Assembly: GCF_009755275.1 (NCBI RefSeq)
Contig: NZ_WQLA01000002.1
Coordinates: forward strand, 124,001-188,000
Length of the DNA stretch: 64,000 bases
Reading direction: 5' to 3'
From: Mucilaginibacter aquatilis
GTDB lineage: Bacteria > Bacteroidota > Bacteroidia > Sphingobacteriales > Sphingobacteriaceae
Shown here: piece after piece, positions 34,282 to 41,908 of the stretch
How positions within the stretch are numbered: the stretch's first letter is position 1
Layout of the letters: each line of letters opens with the position of its first letter
The notes under the pieces: generated by a model
Told to the model about the DNA's origin: nothing
Database searches by the model: none
What the model saw: only the letters and a program-made list of their open reading frames with translations
Position numbers and translations under genes: made by a program

Positions 34282-35847
34282 ATGGGTTGGAATACTTTAG
34301 AAATCATGATCCTGCTGGTGATCGTTTACTGGCAGTTCAAAACGTTCGCTTCAACCCGGCAGGACATCTGGAAACTTGGCAACTTGTATCCTGGCAGCCT
34401 GCGAAAAGACGATCATCTGATCCTGCTGGATTACCAGGGTTCCACGGTAGAGCAGTTGACGGCTGATGACCATTCCTCTGCTGATTTCCAGCAGATCGTG
34501 GCAGCAACAAACGCCTACCTCCGTAACAACAAAGGTTCGGCGGATTTCAACATTATCAAAAGCATATCTGAACGAATTTCGGAATCTCACGAAACTCAAA
34601 TTGCATCTTCGATTACCACTCCGTTGTATCTGGGACTGATGGGGACGTTCATCGGAGTGATCATGGGACTAGGCCACATCATCACGAAGGGTAGCGATCA
34701 GCTGGCACAAAGCGCCGTACTGGGGCAAGCTATCAATGGATTATTACTGGGGGTAGGTATTGCAATGATAGCCAGTTTTGTGGGTCTGGCGCTTACAACT
34801 TACAGTAATGTGGTTGATTTCAAAGCCGCTGTTTTAGTGCGTAACCGGAATAAGAATAACTACTATAATTTCCTTCAGAGCGAACTTCTGCCGAACCTGG
34901 ATAATAATCTGTATTCGGCGTTAAGCATGTTAAAGAGCAACATCGTAGACTTCAATCAAAAATTTGCGGGCAACTTAAAGGCATTTGATCAAAACTTTGG
35001 AAGTAACGTTCAAAACCTCCAGACGGCATTATCGAGCATGTCAGAGCAGATCAAGGATATCAACAGCAACACCCATTCACAGATAGAGTTCCTGCAGGAA
35101 CTGAGGCAAATGGACTACCAGGGCATCGCCAAAGCTAATATCAAAGTATTGGACAAGTTAAAGGATACCGGACCGATGTTATCCGAATTCATTAGGGAGC
35201 ACCAGGCATTGAACACCCAGATTAAAGATTCGAACCTGTTTATGGAAAAGCTGGGTGCACTGATGAACCGCGTATCGGCCTTCGAAGATAATATCAACGG
35301 CTTGGGTAGGGAGATACAGCACTCTGAAATGTTGGGCAGCGAAACGATCAACTTGGTGCGACAGCAGTTGGCGGCCATCAACAGTAAGGAAGCCCTAATC
35401 AATGAGTATGCGTCCAAGTCTTACGGAGAGGTTCAGCAATACCTGAAAGGTGCTGCCGAGCGAATAGCAGAGCTTAAACGGAAGATCGAGATCGATTTCG
35501 AGCAGGCATTTGATTTTAATGCAGAAGGAAACCTCATGCAAAATCTCACTTATCTAAAACCGATCAATGAAGGCATCACTAAACTACACAAAGAGGTCAA
35601 TTCATTAGCACAGATTAAACAGCCTCTTCAAAACGGCCATGATAACACGCCTATGGAGACGCCTCGTTCCGCACTGACTCATCCAAAATCGAATTGGATC
35701 CAGGTAGAGCAAGCTGTGTCCGGCAGCAACCACACTGAAGATGAAGCTTTAACCAAAAATACTGTTCAACCGGATGCCCATCAGAGGCCGGTGAACGGCA
35801 AACGTAGTCTTTGGCAGAGGTGGTTCGGAAAAAGGGAGACAGTTTGA
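34282..35847 (+). CDS. MotA/TolQ/ExbB-type proton-channel protein (ZorA-like)
   Basis: 521 aa. Start set at the ATG 34282, immediately after the upstream stop. One helix at the N-terminus (TLEIMILLVIVYWQF) and a MotA/TolQ/ExbB core with TPLYLGLMGTFIGVIMGLGHII and AINGLLLGVGIAMIASFVGLALTTYSNV (two helices, ~110-170). A long cytoplasmic helical tail of ~330 residues follows, with many Gln/Asn and coiled-coil stretches, as in ZorA, whose tail transmits signals into the cell. The stop overlaps the MotB-like ATG (TGATG). Confidence 0.85.
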   Translation: MGWNTLEIMILLVIVYWQFKTFASTRQDIWKLGNLYPGSLRKDDHLILLDYQGSTVEQLTADDHSSADFQQIVAATNAYLRNNKGSADFNIIKSISERISESHETQIASSITTPLYLGLMGTFIGVIMGLGHIITKGSDQLAQSAVLGQAINGLLLGVGIAMIASFVGLALTTYSNVVDFKAAVLVRNRNKNNYYNFLQSELLPNLDNNLYSALSMLKSNIVDFNQKFAGNLKAFDQNFGSNVQNLQTALSSMSEQIKDINSNTHSQIEFLQELRQMDYQGIAKANIKVLDKLKDTGPMLSEFIREHQALNTQIKDSNLFMEKLGALMNRVSAFEDNINGLGREIQHSEMLGSETINLVRQQLAAINSKEALINEYASKSYGEVQQYLKGAAERIAELKRKIEIDFEQAFDFNAEGNLMQNLTYLKPINEGITKLHKEVNSLAQIKQPLQNGHDNTPMETPRSALTHPKSNWIQVEQAVSGSNHTEDEALTKNTVQPDAHQRPVNGKRSLWQRWFGKRETV

Positions 35848-36485
35848 TGGAAAATAGTAACCGCAGCCATTTCTGGCCCAGCTATGTCGACCTCATGACA
35901 AGTTTGTTCGTCATTATGCTGGTGCTCTTTGTACTCAGTTACCTGAACTTTAACCGGATCGAGACAGAATTAAGAGCGAATGCAGAGCAGATGGCCCGCA
36001 TCCGGCAGATCGACAGCGCGCTAAAGAAACTGGACCGGCGCTATTTCCGGCTGGACCCGGTCAACAACCGTTACCAGTTGATGATAGACGTAAACTTTGC
36101 CCCAAATAGCGCAGACATTGCAACCCTGCGACCTGATCAACTTCGGCAATTACGCGAAGCCGGACAGGCACTTTTCGGTAAAATGCGGCAATTGGCAAAA
36201 GACCCAAATATCAATTATATCCTGGTGGTTGAAGGGCATGCGGAGATTGTCTTATGGCACGGTATACCGAATTCTAAATTGGATCCCAACAGAGGTTATC
36301 AGCTTAGTTATTCGCGGGCTTTGGCGCTAAAGAATTTCTGGCAACAGAACGGTTATGGCTTCAACGGGCTGCATAACTGTGAGATATTGATCGTCGGCAG
36401 TGGCTACTTTGGCAAGTCACGTGACAAGGTCGAACACAATAACCGGAGGTTTACCATACAAATCGCACCGAAGTTTAAAATATAA
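35847..36485 (+). CDS. MotB/OmpA-type stator protein (ZorB-like)
   Basis: 212 aa from the ATG at 35847, which overlaps the MotA-like stop. The single membrane helix FWPSYVDLMTSLFVIMLVLFVLSYLNF carries the conserved Asp of MotB/ZorB (proton-binding). The C-terminal OmpA-like peptidoglycan-binding domain has ILVVEGHAE, YQLSYSRALALKNFW and NNRRFTIQI. With the preceding protein it should form a five-plus-two ion-driven stator anchored to the cell wall. No ZorC/D/E genes are present, so the motor seems to be wired to the tubulin/actin-like proteins instead. Confidence 0.88.
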   Translation: MENSNRSHFWPSYVDLMTSLFVIMLVLFVLSYLNFNRIETELRANAEQMARIRQIDSALKKLDRRYFRLDPVNNRYQLMIDVNFAPNSADIATLRPDQLRQLREAGQALFGKMRQLAKDPNINYILVVEGHAEIVLWHGIPNSKLDPNRGYQLSYSRALALKNFWQQNGYGFNGLHNCEILIVGSGYFGKSRDKVEHNNRRFTIQIAPKFKI

Positions 36486-36625
36486 TTTGTCGACTTAGGG
36501 ATGCTAATTACTCAAAAATGCTTTGCTTACGAATAGGAATGTTAAGAAGATAGGCTGTACTGCAATTAATAAGCTGAACACTTTAATCACTTATAATTAA
36601 TATAACATAATCTTATCTAAATTTT

Positions 36626-37996
36626 ATGAGCTGGTCTTATCGCAAATCATTTGGTGCCGGGCCTTTTCGAATTAATTTCTCGAAAAGTGGCATTAGTTAT
36701 TCGGTTGGCGTACAAGGAGCGCGCGTTAACTTTGGCCATAAAGGTACCTACGTAAATCTCAATAGTCATGGTATAAGCTATCGACGGAAAATATCTTCCC
36801 AGCATAGTTCAGGCTATGTGCCGTCTACAGAATTGATGCTAGACTCTTCAAATGATGTGCACCACATTTCCTCCGCAGCTATTGAACAGTTGACCGATAC
36901 AGATTCCGGAAACTTTATCGCTGAGTTGGAGCAGAAAGCTAAACTGATTTCATATGCTCGCTGGTTTGGCTACTTTCCAATGTTCATATTACTTGTGGGA
37001 CTACTTTTCACCTCATTCAGTACCCAAAGTGTGACCACTCAGCCCAGAACAGACAGTACATTTGTAAGGATTACTTCTCCTGTTGGCGTTTATATTCGTA
37101 AAGCACCTACTGCAAAATCCACTGTCTTGAGATCCGCCACAAGTGATGAGCGCTTTCAGCTTGCTGACTCAGCCAAACATAAATGGTTGAAGGTGATCGT
37201 CAATGGCTCCACAGGTTACATTGGCAGTCGCTTTGCTGAAGTTGAACACGTGCATTATGATGAGGTAATCAAGACCCATACAACATTCTCTGACCTATAT
37301 ATTGGTTATGAGTTAGTTGGAATTACTGTCATTTTCACTATTCTAATCATTTGGCTAAAGAAAAAGGACAGAGAGCGGTTTGAAACGGAGCTTCACTACG
37401 ACATGGACGAAAAATTCAAAAATCTTTACAACCAATTTAGTAGCCACTTTGCTACATTATCTAATTCCGCCAGAATCTGGCAGTATCTAAACAAGCAACA
37501 TACATCTGATTTAAAAAGGAATGCTGGCGCTAGTCAGCTAATCAAAAGAACGCTTATTCGGGGTATTTCTAGCAACCGAGCTCCGCTACCTTACTTTGTG
37601 ACTAATGTAGCCATTCCCTCCATTAAACTAAATAACCTGGAATTATATTTTTTACCAGAACGGTTGCTGGTGAAACGAGGAAATATATTTGCAGCTGTCT
37701 TTTATAAGAACATAAAGATTGAGGGCTATTCCTCGCGCTTTATTGAAGATGAAAGTGTTCCACGGGATGCGCAAATTGTAGATCATACTTGGCGCTATGT
37801 CAATAAGCGAGGAGGGCCAGACCGGCGCTTCAATAACAACCGGCAAATTCCTATCTGTGCTTATTCGCAGTATGAAATTACTTCTAATACAGGTATTTAC
37901 GAGGTGCTGACAACATCTAAACAAGGTGCAATGGATGCATTTGCAGGCTTTCTAATGCAAATAGGAAACTTGCAAAGTAAAATGATCATTAGCTGA
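36626..37996 (+). CDS. DUF4236 / SH3-domain membrane protein
   Basis: 456 aa. N-terminal DUF4236 motif (SWSYRKSFGAGPFRINFSKSGISYSVGVQGARVNFGHKGTYVNL, 2-45); two membrane helices, ~113-130 and ~228-245; between them a bacterial SH3-like domain (VRITSPVGVYIRKAPTAKSTVLRSA...GYIGSRF, ~146-198). The C-terminal cytoplasmic part (~300-456) is alpha/beta and unassigned. An extracytoplasmic SH3 suggests cell-wall contact. It is 140 bp after the motor genes, so possibly separate. Confidence 0.75.
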   Translation: MSWSYRKSFGAGPFRINFSKSGISYSVGVQGARVNFGHKGTYVNLNSHGISYRRKISSQHSSGYVPSTELMLDSSNDVHHISSAAIEQLTDTDSGNFIAELEQKAKLISYARWFGYFPMFILLVGLLFTSFSTQSVTTQPRTDSTFVRITSPVGVYIRKAPTAKSTVLRSATSDERFQLADSAKHKWLKVIVNGSTGYIGSRFAEVEHVHYDEVIKTHTTFSDLYIGYELVGITVIFTILIIWLKKKDRERFETELHYDMDEKFKNLYNQFSSHFATLSNSARIWQYLNKQHTSDLKRNAGASQLIKRTLIRGISSNRAPLPYFVTNVAIPSIKLNNLELYFLPERLLVKRGNIFAAVFYKNIKIEGYSSRFIEDESVPRDAQIVDHTWRYVNKRGGPDRRFNNNRQIPICAYSQYEITSNTGIYEVLTTSKQGAMDAFAGFLMQIGNLQSKMIIS

Positions 37997-38099
37997 TCAG
38001 ATTGATACCCATTCAAAGATTATGGATTCATTGTAATTAAGAGGAACTAAAGATCAAAAGTGATCATCAAGTGCGCCTTAGTAGATAATAATTTGCAAA

Positions 38100-38142
38100 T
38101 ACGGGTTCCCGTAAATCGCCGTCTATTAAACCGATAACTTTG
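38100..38142 (+). promoter_or_regulatory. Operator site 3 and -7 box (TAACTTTG)
   Basis: TACGGG-TT-CCCGTA (38100-38113) followed by a Bacteroidota -7 element TAACTTTG at 38135-38142. The centre-to-box distance (~28.5 bp) is almost the same as at site 2 (~29.5 bp), and again no clear -33 box is present. The start codon of the Gly-ending protein lies 24 bp downstream. Confidence 0.7.
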
Positions 38143-38165
38143 GATAATATATAAAAATTATTCAA

Positions 38166-38513
38166 ATGTCAACAGAAAAACTTTTAAACGAAGACTGGTC
38201 AGAATACGATGACCGTAAAAAAAAGCGGGAAGATGCTCGTTATTTTTCATGTGAGGAATCATGGGAATCAGATTATTTGATTAATAAGATCCACAGAAAT
38301 CATCCTGACGTATCAAAAGAGGATGTCCGTAGTGCGATAAAGCAATGCTGCAACTCAGTTGCCGCACCCCGGCCAAGAAAAACATTCGTTGCTTGTGTGA
38401 TGAAACGCTTAGGATTGGACGATGACCATTCTGGTGGCGGCACACCTCCGCCTAACCCTGGTCCCGGTCCTAAAAATCCGCCTGTACCTCCTGATACTCG
38501 TAACGTAGGTTAA
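38166..38513 (+). CDS. Small protein with Gly-terminated tail, linked to E2-E1/JAB
   Basis: 115 aa. Helical N-terminal domain (SCEESWESDYLINKIHRNHPDVSKEDVRSAIKQCCNSVAAPRPRKTFVACVMKRLGL) with conserved-looking Cys, then a flexible Gly/Pro tail (GGGTPPPNPGPGPKNPPVPP) ending NVG. The operon also encodes E2, E1 and JAB activities, so a substrate or modifier is expected; the free C-terminal Gly makes this protein a candidate, although it does not look like a beta-grasp ubiquitin fold. Driven from operator site 3. Confidence 0.6.
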   Translation: MSTEKLLNEDWSEYDDRKKKREDARYFSCEESWESDYLINKIHRNHPDVSKEDVRSAIKQCCNSVAAPRPRKTFVACVMKRLGLDDDHSGGGTPPPNPGPGPKNPPVPPDTRNVG

Positions 38514-38526
38514 TTATCGACTCGAA

Positions 38527-40320
38527 GTGGAAACATGGTATAACAAGTACCCAGAAAGGTGGGCACAAGAGCAACAGGCTCTTCAAGAAGCACATATTAA
38601 CTTTCAAATAAATACAGCACTTGAAGCTAAGGGTATTTTACAGTTGAAACTCGCCATAAGCGAGCAAAGCAAGATAACCGTTCCTTTAAAATTTTTACCG
38701 CTTTCATTAGCTGTTAACTTTCCGACTAATTACCCCTATTTCAGACCGGAAGTTTATGCGCCAGAGCTCAATCTTCCGAGACACCAGCATGTTCTACACA
38801 AAAATTTATGTCTCTTGAACAGGGCAACCAATAATTGGTTGCCCGAGACAACACTTGCTGACTTTCTGATCGATCAGATTCCCAAAGTACTTGCTGAAGG
38901 CGAAATTACAGATCCTCACATCTTGGAATCAATTCAGGGCGAGCAAGCAGAACCTGTCTCTGAATACTATCGCAGCGTTTTAAACGCATCTGTTACCTTT
39001 AATCCTGAACCATTTGATTCTATGCCATTTGGACAAATGACAGTAGAGTTATTGGGAACAATGCGAGTAGGTATACCACCAACGGGATCTGTACCAACCC
39101 GAATGACTGTCCTGGAAAGTTTTGATATTGACCAGCAATTACTGGACCGGTTGCCAGAAGGAGTAGCTGAATCGTTTCCTCCACGTTTAACCGGTGGCGT
39201 TTATAGATTAAATGAACGACCACCCAATGTAGAGGTTATGAAAGATTTTAAATGGTTTTTGGGTTTGCTTGACAATCAAAATGAAAAGCTTCTTAAGCCC
39301 AAAAATCCAGTAGTTCTTAAAGATGGTTATAAGATAGAGAATGTTATAGCATTGACCTTTCCAGAAGAACATTTGCCGGGGAAACAAGCGTCGGGGTGGC
39401 TTTTTGTCATAATATACATTATGCCAGTTAGGAAGATAATCAATAAGAAAATCGTATCTGTTAATGAGAAGTATTATTATTATGCAAAGGCGAACAGGAT
39501 CAATAATGCTGAACTAAGTTTCAGAATATCTTCCTTAAAGCCCTTGGTGAACAAAAAGGTAACGGTGTTTGGCTTGGGTGCATTAGGTGGACCATCTGTT
39601 CTGGAATTTGCCAGAAACGGTGTAAAAGAATTAAAAATTGTTGATAATGATATAGTCAATGCAGGTACTACGGTCAGATGGCCATTAGGTGTTGCTTATG
39701 CAGGAATGTACAAAGCAGATGCACTTAAAGAACATATTTATAGTAATTACCCGTTCACAGAGGTTCGTCCTTATGTTTATAAGGTTGGAGGTGAAGATAC
39801 ACCAGATCAGCAAAAATTACAGGAAATCTTAGCGGATACTTCGCTGATTTACGATGCAACTGCGGAAATTGGTGTGAATCATTTTTTATCGCTCGAAGCA
39901 CAACAGCGAAAAATCCCATATGTCTGTGTTTATGGCACTCCAGGTGTTTGGGGTGGCGTATGTTTACGTATTGTACCCGGCATTACTGAAGGTTGCTGGA
40001 TGTGTTTTCAGTATTCGCTAGTTGATGGTACAATTCCAGTACCACCATTAAACCGTGATGGAGACATACAAGCTGCAGGCTGCGGCGATATTTCCTTTAT
40101 GGGAGCCAGTTTCGAGTTAGCGAACATTGTTAATTCCGGTGTACGCCAGGTTGTAGGCATCTTATGCAGTGGTGAAGGCGGCGGCTACCACGATTTAAAC
40201 GCAGATGTTGGAATTTTGTCACTAGTAGATGACTTTGGAAATCCTAAATTCCCTTCTTGGCTATCATACCAACTAAAGAAGCACCCTCAATGTCCATATT
40301 GTAATACAAAAACAAAGTGA
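38527..40320 (+). CDS. E2-E1 fusion protein (ThiF-family, Cap2-like)
   Basis: 597 aa starting with GTG at 38527 (no better start). N-terminal E2-like domain: AVNFPTNYPYFRPEVYAP and HVLHKNLCLLNRATNNWLPETTLADFL with candidate catalytic Cys95. A linker region is followed by an E1/ThiF domain from ~335: VTVFGLGALGGPSVLEFARNGVKELKIVDNDIV (nucleotide loop and Asp), AAGCGDISFMGA (Cys ~519, candidate thioester), and CxxC pairs CWMC and CPYC (zinc). Closely resembles E2-E1 fusions of type II CBASS and related bacterial ubiquitin-like pathways. It overlaps the JAB gene. Confidence 0.85.
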   Translation: METWYNKYPERWAQEQQALQEAHINFQINTALEAKGILQLKLAISEQSKITVPLKFLPLSLAVNFPTNYPYFRPEVYAPELNLPRHQHVLHKNLCLLNRATNNWLPETTLADFLIDQIPKVLAEGEITDPHILESIQGEQAEPVSEYYRSVLNASVTFNPEPFDSMPFGQMTVELLGTMRVGIPPTGSVPTRMTVLESFDIDQQLLDRLPEGVAESFPPRLTGGVYRLNERPPNVEVMKDFKWFLGLLDNQNEKLLKPKNPVVLKDGYKIENVIALTFPEEHLPGKQASGWLFVIIYIMPVRKIINKKIVSVNEKYYYYAKANRINNAELSFRISSLKPLVNKKVTVFGLGALGGPSVLEFARNGVKELKIVDNDIVNAGTTVRWPLGVAYAGMYKADALKEHIYSNYPFTEVRPYVYKVGGEDTPDQQKLQEILADTSLIYDATAEIGVNHFLSLEAQQRKIPYVCVYGTPGVWGGVCLRIVPGITEGCWMCFQYSLVDGTIPVPPLNRDGDIQAAGCGDISFMGASFELANIVNSGVRQVVGILCSGEGGGYHDLNADVGILSLVDDFGNPKFPSWLSYQLKKHPQCPYCNTKTK

Positions 40321-40787
40321 GATACAAAATTTGGATTAAAAGGACGGTTATAGATTTTGTCTATGAAAACGGTAACCGATGGCTGCCAAAGGAAACCGGG
40401 GGTGTAATCTTAGGCTATCGAGCTAATAGCTTGTCAATGGTAATTACCGACGTTATAGGTCCTGGTTCAAAGGCAGTTCACGGACATTATAATTTCCATC
40501 CTGATCAGGTTTTCCACAAAAAAGAAATTGCTCGTAAATATGAGGAGTCAGGTCAAAGAATAACTTATCTTGGTGATTGGCATACTCATCCTAATTCTTA
40601 CCCATATTTAAGCAACCAAGATAAAGCTACTGTAAGAAAGATTGCGGCTTACAAGGAGGCTCGATTACCGAATCCAATCATGTTGATCGCCGCACCACCT
40701 AAAAAAGAGTTTAAAGCTTGGGTATACGGAGTGTGTAGACCAAACAAAAGTGCAATATATTATAAGGCAGAAGTAATTTTCTATTAA
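40317..40787 (+). CDS. JAB/JAMM isopeptidase (Cap3-like)
   Basis: 156 aa starting with GTG at 40317 (4-nt overlap with the E1 stop). JAMM motif complete: Glu26 (PKETGGVILG), HTHP at 89-92, and Ser99/Asp102 in the HxHPx6SxxD signature. Bacterial JAB proteins next to E2-E1 fusions remove the conjugated protein or process its C-terminus. It would reverse the reaction of the E2-E1 protein upstream. Confidence 0.9.
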   Translation: MRYKIWIKRTVIDFVYENGNRWLPKETGGVILGYRANSLSMVITDVIGPGSKAVHGHYNFHPDQVFHKKEIARKYEESGQRITYLGDWHTHPNSYPYLSNQDKATVRKIAAYKEARLPNPIMLIAAPPKKEFKAWVYGVCRPNKSAIYYKAEVIFY

Positions 40788-40972
40788 ACGGGTTATTATA
40801 GGCAACTAATTAATATGCCTGATTTTATTCAAAGGACGCTACTCAATGGTTTATCAAAGAAAATATGGATTTTGCTCACCAGGCGACACTACCGGGGCAA
40901 CTCGACGTTTTCAAAGATAAATTGGAATCAAAATCCAGCCAAAATCGGTAACTTTAATATTATTATTTATTT

Positions 40973-41434
40973 ATGGAATTTGCTTACGACGTCCGCTTTC
41001 TTGATACGCATTATGATGCGCTGGTGCATTTCATGTCGACTTTCATCGTATCAAATTACGATGATGCCAAAAAATTTGTTGAGGAATTCAACGCAGCATT
41101 GGTCAGAAGAGGTGCGACCCTTTACATCTCCCCTTACTATCGTATTGATACCGATGAAGAGCTGAAGAAAAAAACTTATGCAATGCTCGATTTTATGAAA
41201 GGAAGGACCAATGCCACGATCACGGTCGAACAATTCTTCATGCAAACTCCCGATCAAGATCGCTCATTAAGTGAAAATATGACCGACAAATTTTTAGCCG
41301 GAGAAGAATCAAGCGCGTTAATCGGAGATAAATTCAGGGTTCCTGTGCGAGTTCTTGATAACGAAACCAGAGAGCCGATCACGGCAGACCAATATTTCTT
41401 TTCAATAGAACATTTGATCCCAAGAAATAAATAG
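40973..41434 (+). CDS. Hypothetical protein, 153 aa
   Basis: Acidic alpha/beta cytoplasmic protein (MEFAYDVRFLDTHYDALVHFMSTFIVSNYDDAKKFVEEFNAALV...), no known motif. A -7-like TAACTTTA is found at about 40950, so it may have its own promoter. The 185-bp gap before it holds only short frames that look like decayed or random sequence. It follows the E2-E1/JAB genes and could be a cargo or effector, but this is not shown. Confidence 0.6.
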   Translation: MEFAYDVRFLDTHYDALVHFMSTFIVSNYDDAKKFVEEFNAALVRRGATLYISPYYRIDTDEELKKKTYAMLDFMKGRTNATITVEQFFMQTPDQDRSLSENMTDKFLAGEESSALIGDKFRVPVRVLDNETREPITADQYFFSIEHLIPRNK

Positions 41435-41555
41435 TTTGATCAAACGGATGCAGTTTTTATTGAATGGAGTCAATGGCGCAAGATCAGCAAGCCCTTTTAC
41501 TGATTACAATTTCTTTACGCTGATAATTATAAAATGAATTTATTAATTCGTTTTT

Positions 41556-41846
41556 TTGTTTCGTTTATCGGCTAGTGAAGATTGTACGGTTGAGCCTATT
41601 ATTAAGTTCAATGATGATAGGGAAAACCTAAATGTCGGGGATAAAGTCAAAAAACAAATCATTACACGAACAAGCCGGGAAAATCAATCGGCGACTTACG
41701 CTGAGGATTATTATTATGGTAAAGTCATTTTGATGGATGATGGTTACGCTGTGGTTAAGTATAAACATTTAAGAAATTTGGAACGCGAAATGCTAAAAGA
41801 TCTTTTAAGGATTTCTGAGCTTGAATGGAAAAAAGTTCGAACTTAG
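41556..41846 (+). CDS. Hypothetical protein, ~96 aa, start uncertain
   Basis: Open frame with start TTG at 41556; contains GDKVKKQIITRTSRENQSATYAEDYYYGKVILMDDGYAVVKYKHLRNLEREM, a basic beta-barrel-like segment (YGKVILMDDGYAVVKY). Another ATG at 41534 opens a different frame that stops after 13 codons (MNLLIRFFVSFIG), with a T7 tract in between, so a frameshifted signal peptide is possible. No family recognised. Confidence 0.4.
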   Translation: MFRLSASEDCTVEPIIKFNDDRENLNVGDKVKKQIITRTSRENQSATYAEDYYYGKVILMDDGYAVVKYKHLRNLEREMLKDLLRISELEWKKVRT

Positions 41847-41908
41847 ATTAGCATCCAAAAGATATGTATTATCTCATTTTAAGTGGTCACGTCAATTCAC
41901 TTTTGTGA

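Noticed and set aside
27508-36485. Classical Zorya system
   Set aside because: The MotA/MotB-like pair is present, but no ZorC/ZorD or ZorE gene lies nearby; partners are tubulin- and actin-like proteins instead.
38166-40787. Type II CBASS
   Set aside because: E2-E1 and JAB genes fit, but there is no CD-NTase or recognised CBASS effector in the neighbourhood.
40815-41165. 116-aa ORF overlapping the gene at 40973
   Set aside because: Overlaps a better gene in another frame and has an unusual composition.
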